Shown piece by piece: positions 54,310 through 62,462 of a stretch of DNA of 64,000 nt; position 1 is the first letter of the stretch; the number at the start of each line of letters is the position of its first letter. A program made the translations under genes and the position numbers. The stretch is from Paracoccus onchidii (GTDB lineage: Bacteria > Pseudomonadota > Alphaproteobacteria > Rhodobacterales > Rhodobacteraceae): NCBI RefSeq assembly GCF_028294535.1, contig NZ_JAQBIE010000005.1:62001-126000 (forward strand). The letters are read 5' to 3'. The notes beneath the pieces are model-generated. The model was not told the DNA's origin, searched no databases, and worked only from the letters and a program-made list of their open reading frames with translations.

Positions 54310-55530
54310 CTAGTCGGTCAGATAACGCATCAGGAACCAGGCCAATCCCGAACAGATCAGGGTCGCCGAGACGACGGGAATTGCCGTGCCATTATACAGC
54401 AGTCCGACAGGCGAGGCGATCAGCGTGGCCGAAACCGTCGAGATCGCAGCCACGATCGAGGCGGCCATGCCCGCAATATGCCCCATCCTCTGCAATGCCA
54501 GCGCGTTCAGGTTGCCAAATGTCACGCCCGCCATGAAAAAGACGCTGACCGCCCAGATGAAGAACGCGGGAAACCGCAGCGTTTCAGGCAGGACATCGGT
54601 GGTCAGCAGGATAAGCATCGAAAAACTGACGACGGTTTGCATGATGTAGGCCCATTTGGCGATACGGCGCATCCCGAAACGGGACACGAATTTCGCGTTC
54701 AGGATAGAGCCTGAACCCGCCAGCAGCGCCATCGCGGCAAACCATGTCGGAAATGCGTCGCCCTTGGCATAAGCTTCTCCGAAAAGTTGCTGTGCCGATG
54801 AAAGCAGGCCGAACATCTGGCCAAAACCCAGGGTCAGGATCAGCGTGCACAGCATGACATGGCGGTCGTGCAAGACCTCGGATGCCGCCGCCAGAACTGG
54901 CCTGATCTTCAGCGGGCGGCGTTTCTGGACAGGCAGTGTTTCCGCCTGACGCAGGTTCAGCCAGGTGCAGCCGATCAGGGCAAAGATCAGGAAGCCATAG
55001 AACACGCCGTGCCATCCGGCCAAGGATATCATGCCGGCGCCGATGGATGGCGCAAGCGCGGGCACGATGATGAAGACCATCATCACGATGCTGGTGATGC
55101 GGGCCATGTCGCGGCCTGCATAGAGGTCGCGAACCAGGGCAAGGCCGACAATCCGCGGCCCCGAAGCACCGATTCCCTGAATGAACCGGGCGACGAGCAA
55201 GACCTCGATCGAGGATGAAAATATCGCGACCACCGAGGCGGCGGCATAAATCACAAAGCCAATCGTGATGGTTGCCTTGCGGCCGATCGAATCCGAAATC
55301 GGCCCGGCAAACAATGTGCCACAGCCCATGCCCGCCACAAAGACCGACAGGATCAGCTGTGCGCGATTGACATTGTCCGGGGTCAGCTCGCGGGCGATCT
55401 GGGGCAGAGCCGGTAGCATCGCATCAATGGAAAAGGCGATGATCGCGAACAGGAATGCCAGCATCGAAATGAATTCCGGCATGGGCAGGCGCTGTTCCGG
55501 CGCCTGCATGAAATCTGTTGTCTGGGTCAT
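54310..55530 (-). CDS. MFS drug transporter, Bcr/CflA type
   Basis: About 406 residues and 12 membrane helices. The DHA1 features are the motif A loop GPISDSIGRKATI after helix 2 and IQGIGASGPRIV in helix 4, typical of Bcr/CflA pumps. It begins MTQTTDFMQAPEQRLPMPEF at 55530. It should be a proton-driven exporter of drugs or metabolites such as peptides. It lies in a run of minus-strand genes between a DsbA-like gene and xylB. Confidence 0.92.
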   Translation of the reverse strand: MTQTTDFMQAPEQRLPMPEFISMLAFLFAIIAFSIDAMLPALPQIARELTPDNVNRAQLILSVFVAGMGCGTLFAGPISDSIGRKATITIGFVIYAAASVVAIFSSSIEVLLVARFIQGIGASGPRIVGLALVRDLYAGRDMARITSIVMMVFIIVPALAPSIGAGMISLAGWHGVFYGFLIFALIGCTWLNLRQAETLPVQKRRPLKIRPVLAAASEVLHDRHVMLCTLILTLGFGQMFGLLSSAQQLFGEAYAKGDAFPTWFAAMALLAGSGSILNAKFVSRFGMRRIAKWAYIMQTVVSFSMLILLTTDVLPETLRFPAFFIWAVSVFFMAGVTFGNLNALALQRMGHIAGMAASIVAAISTVSATLIASPVGLLYNGTAIPVVSATLICSGLAWFLMRYLTD

Positions 55531-55596
55531 GATGTGCACCTGAGGCCTGAATATGGCCCTTAGCGCCGTTTTGCACATAATGCAAGTATTGCGATG

Positions 55597-56223
55597 TCAG
55601 GTCGCCTGCTTGGACACCAGCTCGTCAATGACCTTCTGCCACAATGCAGCCGGTTGAGCGCCGCTGACGGCATGCACGTTATCGACGATAAAAGTGGGGA
55701 CGGCGTTGATCCCGCGTTCCCGCGCATGTTGTTCGCGTGTCAGCACCTCGTCGCGATCGGCATCGCTGTCCAGCAATCTCGCGATCATCTGTCCGTCGAG
55801 GCCTGCCGATGTGGCGATCTCGGCCAATTCGGTCTTGTCGCCAATATTCCGTGCCTGTTGCCAATGCGCACGCAACAGCCCGGACATCACCCGGGTCTGT
55901 GCACCCTCGAGCCCCGCCCAATACATCAGCCGGTGGGCGTCGGTGGTGTCGGGCTGGATGGGCGAAGGATCAAGATCAAGTCCCATCTGCACCGCGCGCT
56001 GCGCAATGGTGCGCGATACTTCCTCGGCGCGATCCCCGAACTTGGCGACCAGGTATTCATGGCGATTCATGCCGCCCGATGGCATCTGCGGATTCAACCG
56101 GAAAGGGTGCCAGACGATCTGGAAAGGATGATCGGGGCGGGTCTCAAGCGCCTGATCCAATTCCAGCTTGCCAATCAGACACCAGGGGCAAACGGGATCC
56201 GAGAAAATATCAAGCGGTATCAT
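55597..56223 (-). CDS. DsbA-family (FrnE-like) oxidoreductase
   Basis: A 208-residue thioredoxin-fold protein with the active-site motif CPWC at Cys12/Cys15 (FSDPVCPWCLIG), a helical insertion and the cis-proline AVPTF. No signal peptide is present, so it is the cytoplasmic FrnE/polyketide-oxidoreductase type rather than periplasmic DsbA. Its start overlaps the end of a broken acyl-CoA ligase by 14 bases, a relic of an earlier operon. Confidence 0.92.
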   Translation of the reverse strand: MIPLDIFSDPVCPWCLIGKLELDQALETRPDHPFQIVWHPFRLNPQMPSGGMNRHEYLVAKFGDRAEEVSRTIAQRAVQMGLDLDPSPIQPDTTDAHRLMYWAGLEGAQTRVMSGLLRAHWQQARNIGDKTELAEIATSAGLDGQMIARLLDSDADRDEVLTREQHARERGINAVPTFIVDNVHAVSGAQPAALWQKVIDELVSKQAT

Positions 56224-56710
56224 GTTGCGGCTCTCCAAAGTCCTGGCGCAATGCGCGGCGGTTGATCTTGCCGGTCGCTGTCCGTGGCAACGCGTCCAGC
56301 CATATGTATTTGCGGGGCTGTTTGTATCTGGCCAGTTCGGATTCGGCCAGCCGTCGCAAATCGGACTCGGGCGCGGGTCCGGTCCAGAACAATGCAATGA
56401 TCGAGGTCGTGGCGTTCAGGGAAACTTCGGTGGCGGCGACATCACCGCATTCCGGGTGAGTCGATATGACCTCTTCGATTTCGGCGGGGGCAACCCGATA
56501 CCCTCCGGCATTCATGATGTCGTGTTCGCGGCCCAATAGCGTGACCGCACCAGAGTGGGTCATGACTGCGCGATCACCGGTCAGGAACCAGTCGCCCCGG
56601 AACCGCGCCGCTGTTTCCTGCGGCTGGTCCAGATAGCCCAGGAACAATCCGGGGTCGCGACGATCAACGGCCAATGAACCTGGCTCGCCGGCAGGCGATG
56701 GCTTGCCGCA
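56210..56710 (-). pseudogene. Truncated acyl-CoA synthetase (C-terminal fragment)
   Basis: The minus strand reads GKPSPAGEPGSLAVDRRDPGL, a ligase segment with an internal deletion, then GYLDQPQETAARFRGDWFLTGDRA, the hinge GREHDIMNAGGYRV, and the catalytic-lysine end LPRTATGKINRRALR. This is the last ~160 residues of an AMP-forming benzoate/acyl-CoA ligase. The N-terminal domain with the AMP-binding P-loop is missing, and an in-frame stop lies at 56711. A free-standing C-terminal domain would not activate an acid. Confidence 0.8.
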
Positions 56711-56919
56711 TTATCGCCGGAAGATGGAATTGGGCCATCGGTTGCAACGCTTTGTGCGTTCGGTGCCGTAGATGAGGCGGGCGAACGCCGGCAAAAAACC
56801 GATGACGAGCCGGTCGCCTCTGATATGCATCTGAGGTCTATATCATTCGCCTGATCCCAGCGGGGGCGCGGGAGGTCGAAGGCAATCTCGTGACAAAGCA
56901 TGGGGCAGGCAACAGCGCC
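56711..56919. other. Unassigned gap upstream of the ligase fragment
   Basis: About 210 bases between the GNAT gene and the ligase fragment. No protein family, terminator or promoter was recognised. It is probably the scar left by the deletion that removed the ligase N-terminus. Confidence 0.4.
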
Positions 56920-57396
56920 TTACAGCTCGATCGTCATGTAGATGCTGTTGGGATCGGGACGATAATCGGCAAAGGGTGCACATTCCATGAAACCGGCACG
57001 AAGATACAACCCCCGTGCCGCGGCAAAACTGGGCTGTGCGCCAGTCTCGAGCGAAAGGCGTCCGATACCTGCCGCTGTCGCTTGTCCAACCAGGTGATCA
57101 AGCAAAAGACGCGACAGGCCCTTTCCACGCATTTCAGCCAAGACATGCATGGATTTCAACTCGGCATGGGTCGGGTCGATCGCCTTCATGGCCCCCATCG
57201 CGACAGGTTGGCCACCCTGACGCATGACGAAAAAACTGATCCCGGGCGACACGAGGGATTCGCGCGGGATCATGTGAATGGATTCAGGCGGCGTATCGGC
57301 ATGCATCGCCTCGACATGCCTGCGAAACAACAACTCCAGATCCGACGAGAGCGGATCTTCGATCGCGATGTGGATCTGATCGGTCGATGTCGTCAT
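56920..57396 (-). CDS. GNAT N-acetyltransferase
   Basis: A 158-residue acetyltransferase. The acetyl-CoA-binding loop is VLAEMRGKGLSRLLL near residues 85-99, and AAARGLYLRAGF is the usual later motif. The substrate is unknown; it looks like the small-molecule or amino acid acetylating type. Its ATG overlaps the tctA stop (ATGA), so it is the fourth gene of the tctCBA operon. Confidence 0.88.
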   Translation of the reverse strand: MTTSTDQIHIAIEDPLSSDLELLFRRHVEAMHADTPPESIHMIPRESLVSPGISFFVMRQGGQPVAMGAMKAIDPTHAELKSMHVLAEMRGKGLSRLLLDHLVGQATAAGIGRLSLETGAQPSFAAARGLYLRAGFMECAPFADYRPDPNSIYMTIEL

Positions 57397-58904
57397 GATG
57401 TGGCCTCATCTTTTGGCTGCGGTCTGGATCCGAAAATCGCCTTGCAGGTTGCAAACAGGATCAATCCTGTCGTCGCTACGACAAACAGGCAAGCAATGGG
57501 GCGTTCGATGAACACCATGGGATCCCCCCGCGAGATCAGCATGGCGCGTCGCAGGTTTGTTTCGATCAAGGGTCCCAGTACAAATCCCAGCAACAACATT
57601 GCGGGGCTGAATGATGCCAGCGCCAACAGATAGCCCACGGCCCCGATGCCCGCGACCATCACGATGTCGAACGTTGCGCCGCGCACTGAATAGACCCCAA
57701 GACAAATGAAGACGATGATCGCTGGATAAAGCCATCGAAACGGAATCCGCAGCATCGAAACCCAGATCCCGATCAATGGCAGGTTCAGGATCAACAGGAA
57801 CAGGTTGCCGATCCCGAAGCTGGCGACCAGCCCCCAGAACATGTCGGGCCGAGCCTCGAGCATCATCGGCCCTGGCTGAATGCCGTGAATGACCAATGCC
57901 CCCAGCATCAGCGCCATGATCGGGTCGCCTGGAATTCCCAGGGTCAATGTCGGGACAAAGGCCGTTATGGCCGCCGAGTTGTTGGCGGCCTCGGGCCCGG
58001 CAATTCCTTCGATCGCGCCTTTGCCGAAACTTTCCGGTTTGCGCGATACCCGACGTTCCATCGCGTAGCTCAGGAATGACGAAATTGTCGAACCGGTGCC
58101 GGGCAGGGCACCAAAGAAGCCGCCCAGGGTCGTTCCGCGCGCAATGGGGGCGACCATTCTGCGCAACTCGTTGCGTTGTGGCAGCAGTTGTCGAAGGGTT
58201 ATGCGATCTGGCGGCCCGTGGCGATCTGCCTTGGTGATATTGGCGATGACTTCGGCGACACCGAACAGCCCCATGGCAAGCGCAACAAGATTGATCCCGT
58301 CAAGAAGCTGTGTTTGTCCAAAGGTAAAACGTTGTGCGCCCGAATTCACATCCGTACCCACGCAGCCCAGAATCAGGCCGACAACCACCATCGCCAGACT
58401 TTTCGAGGGCGCACCCCCACCGACCGTCGCCGCCGCAACCAGGCCCATGATCATCATCGCCGCGTATTCCGCCGCCCCGAACATGGTCGCGACCTCTGCC
58501 AGCCAACCCGCCAGCAGAACCAGTATGACGATCCCCAGGATCGACCCGCAAAAGGATGAGATCATCGACGTGAACAATGCCACGCCCGCGCGCCCTTGCT
58601 GGGCCAATGGATAACCATCCAGGGTCGTGACCGCCGATTGCGGCGTTCCCGGCAATCGCAACAGGATCGAAGCGACCGCACCGCCATATTGCGCGCCGTA
58701 ATACACCCCGGCCAACATCACCAAGGCGGCCTCGGACGAAATATAATAGGTGATCGGCAGCAGCAGCGTAATTGCCGCCATTGCCCCGATCCCGGGTAAC
58801 ACGCCAACAAAAGTTCCAAGCAGCGCCCCGAAAAGGCTGTAGACCAGAATCGATGGTTGAAGTGCGACCGACAACCCATGTGCCAGACCGTCCAAAGTGT
58901 TCAT
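57393..58904 (-). CDS. tctA: Tripartite tricarboxylate transporter, large permease TctA
   Basis: A 503-residue membrane protein with about 11-12 helices. TctA signatures include FVGVLPGIGAMAAITLLLP near the N-terminus and, later, the repeated GALPGTGSTISSFLSYAMERR, given as residues ~265-285. With TctB and the binding protein TctC it forms a high-affinity, ion-driven carboxylate importer. It begins one base after tctB. Confidence 0.95.
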   Translation of the reverse strand: MNTLDGLAHGLSVALQPSILVYSLFGALLGTFVGVLPGIGAMAAITLLLPITYYISSEAALVMLAGVYYGAQYGGAVASILLRLPGTPQSAVTTLDGYPLAQQGRAGVALFTSMISSFCGSILGIVILVLLAGWLAEVATMFGAAEYAAMMIMGLVAAATVGGGAPSKSLAMVVVGLILGCVGTDVNSGAQRFTFGQTQLLDGINLVALAMGLFGVAEVIANITKADRHGPPDRITLRQLLPQRNELRRMVAPIARGTTLGGFFGALPGTGSTISSFLSYAMERRVSRKPESFGKGAIEGIAGPEAANNSAAITAFVPTLTLGIPGDPIMALMLGALVIHGIQPGPMMLEARPDMFWGLVASFGIGNLFLLILNLPLIGIWVSMLRIPFRWLYPAIIVFICLGVYSVRGATFDIVMVAGIGAVGYLLALASFSPAMLLLGFVLGPLIETNLRRAMLISRGDPMVFIERPIACLFVVATTGLILFATCKAIFGSRPQPKDEATS

Positions 58905-58905
58905 A

Positions 58906-59352
58906 TCACTGCACCTTCGGCCAGACGGGAATGGTCATGTCCAACGCAACGACAAAGACCAGCCAGGTGAGAAAGGTCACGGCAACACAAAGAACAAGCC
59001 GCCAGAGAACGCCTTGGCGCGGAGCCACCGCACTGGACGTCAAACTGGCCAGCGCGGTCGCAATCACCACACCCAGCCGTGGCATCAGCAGGGCAAATAT
59101 GATCAGCGCGCCGATCACCCCCAATCCCTCGCGCCAGGCCAGGGGCTGCGGAGCTGCGGCGCGCTTGAGGGCCGACAATCCGATCGCGGCCCCCAGCAGC
59201 ATCAGCACCAGCCCAAGCGCCACCGGGAAAAAGCCCGGTCCCATGCGGCGCAGATTGCCGATTTCATAGGAAGTCGCGGCATAGGCCGCCACAAATGCGC
59301 CCAGCAGGGCGAGAATCGCCCCCCAGGCAAGATCCTGATAGTCACGCTGCAT
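58906..59352 (-). CDS. tctB: Tripartite tricarboxylate transporter, small permease TctB
   Basis: A 148-residue protein with four hydrophobic helices and the family's GxMRRMGPGFFP-like turn (RRMGPGFFPVALG, about residues 34-46). It is the small membrane subunit of the TTT importer, lying between tctC and tctA as usual. Confidence 0.92.
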   Translation of the reverse strand: MQRDYQDLAWGAILALLGAFVAAYAATSYEIGNLRRMGPGFFPVALGLVLMLLGAAIGLSALKRAAAPQPLAWREGLGVIGALIIFALLMPRLGVVIATALASLTSSAVAPRQGVLWRLVLCVAVTFLTWLVFVVALDMTIPVWPKVQ

Positions 59353-59384
59353 GAAACCGCCGTTTGGTCCTGTTTTCGGGCGGT

Positions 59385-60371
59385 TTAGTCCTCTGCCTCG
59401 GTCTTGTCGATCACCTCACCCCACATCGCGGTATCCTGCGCGATCCGGGCCGACAAATCATCTGGCGTGCCGGGGGCGGTCTGCCAGCCGATCGCCAACA
59501 GTTTTTTCTGAACCTCGCTATCGCCAAGAATTTCGATCAGTTCGGCGTTCAGCATCTGGATTGTGGCATCGTCTGTTTCGGCGGGCGCTATAAAGGCATT
59601 CCACAGCTCGGCGCGGAAATCCTCGGGCAGTCCGGCCTGTCCTGCCAGAACCGGAACATCGGGAACCTGTGCAAAAGGCTCTGCCGAGGTGATGCCAAGC
59701 ATTTTCATCTTGCCCGCTTCCACATGGGGCAGGGCGGCCGAGGGCGCCATGAAGCCACCATCGATTTCGCCGCCCAGAATCGAAGTGGTAACTTCGGCGT
59801 AGCTCTGGAACGGGATATGGAACAGTTCGATCCCGGCTTCCGATGCGAACAGTTCGGCGGTCAGATGCGCGCCCGAACCCTGGCCAACAGATCCATAGCT
59901 GATGTCGCCCGGATTTTCGCGGGCATCCTCGATGAATGCAGTCGCGTCATCCGCCGGGTAATCCGCACCGACGGCCAGAACCAGCGGACTTGTTGCGATC
60001 AGGCCAACCGGCGCGATGTCATTTGCGGGATCATAGCCCAGATCATCGATCAGGCGCGGGGCAGTGGTCAATGGCCCATTGATCGTGATCCCCAGGCTGT
60101 GTCCGGTGCCCTTCTGCGCCAACATCTGCTGGACTCCGATCACGCCACCGGCGCCTGGCTTGTTCTCGACGACAACCGGTTGTCCCAGCGCCGCCGATAG
60201 CGGCTCGGCGATGATCCGGGCGATCGTATCGGGCGAGGATCCGGCAGGAAAGCCGACGAACAAGTGAACCGGGGCAGTCGGCCAGTCTTGCGCCGCGACG
60301 GGCATTGCCAGAAACGACAAACCGGCAGTGGTCACGGCCAAAAGGCTGCGGCGTGAGTAATTGCGGAGCAT
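59385..60371 (-). CDS. tctC: Tripartite tricarboxylate transporter substrate-binding protein TctC
   Basis: A 328-residue periplasmic Bug-family receptor. The signal peptide (RRSLLAVTTAGLSFLAMPVAAQ) has a twin-arginine-like start. The mature domain shows FPAGSSPDTIARIIAEPLSAALGQPVVVENKPGAGG in part (residues ~40-75), the classic Bug pattern with the ligand-binding aspartate region. The ATG at 60371 has GGGAA eight bases upstream; 60404 is a less likely start. First gene of the operon. Confidence 0.94.
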   Translation of the reverse strand: MLRNYSRRSLLAVTTAGLSFLAMPVAAQDWPTAPVHLFVGFPAGSSPDTIARIIAEPLSAALGQPVVVENKPGAGGVIGVQQMLAQKGTGHSLGITINGPLTTAPRLIDDLGYDPANDIAPVGLIATSPLVLAVGADYPADDATAFIEDARENPGDISYGSVGQGSGAHLTAELFASEAGIELFHIPFQSYAEVTTSILGGEIDGGFMAPSAALPHVEAGKMKMLGITSAEPFAQVPDVPVLAGQAGLPEDFRAELWNAFIAPAETDDATIQMLNAELIEILGDSEVQKKLLAIGWQTAPGTPDDLSARIAQDTAMWGEVIDKTEAED

Positions 60372-60557
60372 GATTGGATTCCCATATTGTCGTGTTTGCG
60401 CCATGTTGTTGGCCTTTTGCGCTGCGGGGTCAATGCACCAACGCATCTCCCGCAGTGCTGAAATGGGCCGCGCGAACTCGACAATCCCGCAATGTTGGGG
60501 GGTAAGTGCCGCATTCCCGAATGGGATCCTTTCGGGAATGCGGTTCCATTTGTCGCG

Positions 60558-61112
60558 TCAGCGCTTCGTCCAGGCAAATTTCTGCATGACTTCATCGACC
60601 GGGGTCTGTGCAACATGGTTCGTGTAGTTGCTCATCACCTTCTGAGCGAGCCCCAGGATGATATCCAACACATGGCGCTGTTCGTACCCGGCATCAAGGA
60701 AGGCTTGCATTTGTGCGTCACTTGGATTGCCGCGGCTTTCCAGCATGACCAGCGTAAAGTCCCGCAGGGCTTCGAGTTTGGGGTTGGGCAGGGGGGTCTC
60801 GTCGCGCAGGGCGTTCGAGATGTCATCGCTGACACCCATCATCTTGGCGATTCCGGTATGGGCCGGAACGCAATAGTGGCATTCGTGATAGACATTGATC
60901 GTTTGCCACACGACGGTTTTTTCATCCGCATCAAATGCCGTTTCCTCGGCGAACAGGCGATGAAGAACCTGATATCCTTCCAGCAACGCAGGCGATCCGG
61001 CCATGACAGCGTGCAAACCCGGCAGGCGTCCGAATGCCTTTTTCGATTTCTCAATCAGGGGCAGGGCCGCTTCGGGGGCGTTGGTTTCATCAAAACGTTG
61101 AAAATCGGTCAT
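60558..61112 (-). CDS. AhpD-like/carboxymuconolactone decarboxylase family protein
   Basis: A 184-residue protein with the AhpD-like active-site motif ECHYCVPAH, whose CxxC and following His give peroxidase or disulfide-reductase activity in this family. The N-terminal half is helical with LPLIEKSKKAFGRLP. It is divergent from a TetR gene, and two matching palindromes lie in the shared intergenic region, so it is probably repressed by that regulator. Confidence 0.9.
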   Translation of the reverse strand: MTDFQRFDETNAPEAALPLIEKSKKAFGRLPGLHAVMAGSPALLEGYQVLHRLFAEETAFDADEKTVVWQTINVYHECHYCVPAHTGIAKMMGVSDDISNALRDETPLPNPKLEALRDFTLVMLESRGNPSDAQMQAFLDAGYEQRHVLDIILGLAQKVMSNYTNHVAQTPVDEVMQKFAWTKR

Positions 61113-61155
61113 GTCGTCACCTTGCAGTTTCCAGAATGTTCGCTCGGTCGCACAA

Positions 61156-61196
61156 TTTGAACGATCACTCAAGAATTAATTTGAGCAATCACTCAA
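61156..61196. promoter_or_regulatory. Tandem palindromic operators for the TetR regulator
   Basis: Two 17-base elements, TTTGAACGATCACTCAA (61156-61172) and TTTGAGCAATCACTCAA (61180-61196), repeat with 24-base spacing. The second contains the perfect palindrome TTGAG-N6-CTCAA. They lie between the divergent ahpD-like and tetR genes. Confidence 0.7.
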
Positions 61197-61250
61197 TAAT
61201 TGCATTCAAACATCTGTCATCCGCGAACTGACCGGGCTATATACGGAACC

Positions 61251-61844
61251 ATGGCACGGACAGCTTCATATGATCGGGAAAAAGCCTTGGACGCTGCGAT
61301 GGTCCTGTTCTGGACCAAAGGCTATCACGCGACCTCGCTCAAGGATCTGGAAGTCACGCTGCAGATGAAGCCGGGATCGATCTATGCGGCGTTCCAAAGC
61401 AAAGAGTCTCTGTTTCGCGCAACCCTGGATCGCTATGCCGCCAAAATGGCATCAGAGATGCAAGCCGTACTAGATACCGCGCAAAGCCCCTTGACCGGCT
61501 TGCGAAACCATTTGATTTCCCTTGCAAATCTTGCGCCGACTGACAAGCCTTCGACCTCGTGCATGCTGGTGAAATCATTGCTGGAGGTTGGTCATGTCGA
61601 TGCGTTGCGCGATGCCGTGCAAAACCATCTGAACCGGATTCAGATCTCGCTGACCCATGCGGTTCAGATGGCCCAGAACGCCGGAGAGCTTTCGCAATCG
61701 CTCGACTGCGATCGTGTGGCAAGACGCTTGCAGACCTATATTTTTGGACTGAAAATTCAGGCGCAACGCGAGACGGATCCAAGGCGGATGCGGCAGCTAT
61801 GCGAAGATCTGGCAACCGAGCTTTCGCAATCTGTCGCCGCATAG
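61251..61844 (+). CDS. TetR/AcrR-family repressor
   Basis: A 197-residue regulator. The helix-turn-helix spans residues ~7-50 (DREKALDAAMVLFWTKGYHATSLKDL and MKPGSIYAAFQSKESLF), and a helical ligand domain follows, containing Cys104 region STSCMLVKS that might sense oxidants. It faces the ahpD-like gene, with tandem palindromes between, and most likely represses both. Start 61251 (MARTASYDR) is typical. Confidence 0.9.
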   Translation: MARTASYDREKALDAAMVLFWTKGYHATSLKDLEVTLQMKPGSIYAAFQSKESLFRATLDRYAAKMASEMQAVLDTAQSPLTGLRNHLISLANLAPTDKPSTSCMLVKSLLEVGHVDALRDAVQNHLNRIQISLTHAVQMAQNAGELSQSLDCDRVARRLQTYIFGLKIQAQRETDPRRMRQLCEDLATELSQSVAA

Positions 61845-61849
61845 ATCTC

Positions 61850-62060
61850 GCAGGCCGGGGTGCGATCCTCGAACCAGCGATGTTCCGCGCCGTCGATCTG
61901 GCTCAATTCACCCAGAACCTCGCGCCGCAATTGCGGCTGATGCATCCGGCACCGATGCGTCCGACTCTGCCACATGCCAGCCGCCTTCATCCAATGCGGC
62001 TGGCTCTCGGAGGAAGCCCGGATGCCATGGCGTGGACTTGCCCGGAGAAAATGGAGAGCG
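61850..62060 (-). pseudogene. ISNCY-type transposase fragment
   Basis: The minus strand reads HGIRASSESQPHWMKAAGMW, then HQPQLRREVLGELSQIDGAEHRWFED. This is the helix-turn-helix end and the first catalytic Asp region of an ISNCY-family transposase. The rest is missing, cut off at the tetR 3' end. Confidence 0.75.
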
Positions 62061-62086
62061 CCAACTGAGGAACCGGGAGGTGTTCT

Positions 62087-62200
62087 ATGTCCTACTGAAA
62101 ACGACTGACGCGGGAGTTCAGGCGTGAAGCGCTGGGGCTGGCATTGACCAGCGGCCGGACAATGCGAGAGATCGGCGCTGTTGCGCAAATCAGCGAATGA
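62087..62200 (+). pseudogene. IS3-type OrfA fragment
   Basis: After ATG TCC TAC and an in-frame TGA, the plus strand reads KRLTREFRREALGLALTSGR and then TMREIGAVAQIS before a stop at 62198. It resembles the helix-turn-helix start of an IS3-family OrfA. About 37 codons remain. Confidence 0.6.
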
Positions 62201-62227
62201 TCCCACTTGCCCTTTCCCCGAGCACAC

Positions 62228-62320
62228 TTATCCCGCGGCCACGGCCATCAGGATACCGAGTGCCGTGAAGCGGTTGAGGGCCACCGCGCGGATCCGCTTC
62301 GTCATCCGGGGCATTCCGCC
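62228..62320 (-). pseudogene. IS5-type transposase C-terminal fragment
   Basis: The minus strand encodes RIRAVALNRFTALGILMAVAAG followed by TAA, closely resembling the extreme C-terminus of IS5-family transposases (AVLNxFTALGIPVT). Nothing upstream of it continues the protein. The next 140 bases up to dnaE2 show no recognisable gene. Confidence 0.7.
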
Positions 62321-62462
62321 GTCAGTCGCGACAGCTTGGCAACTGGTCCGAAATCCCGCGACCGCCTTTGATTCAAACGGTGAACCACTGGCGGCGGTTT
62401 GTGCAGCAAAGCCGAACAGAGCCCAAAGTAGCAAATTCGTGCATACTGCAAGAATGACAGCG

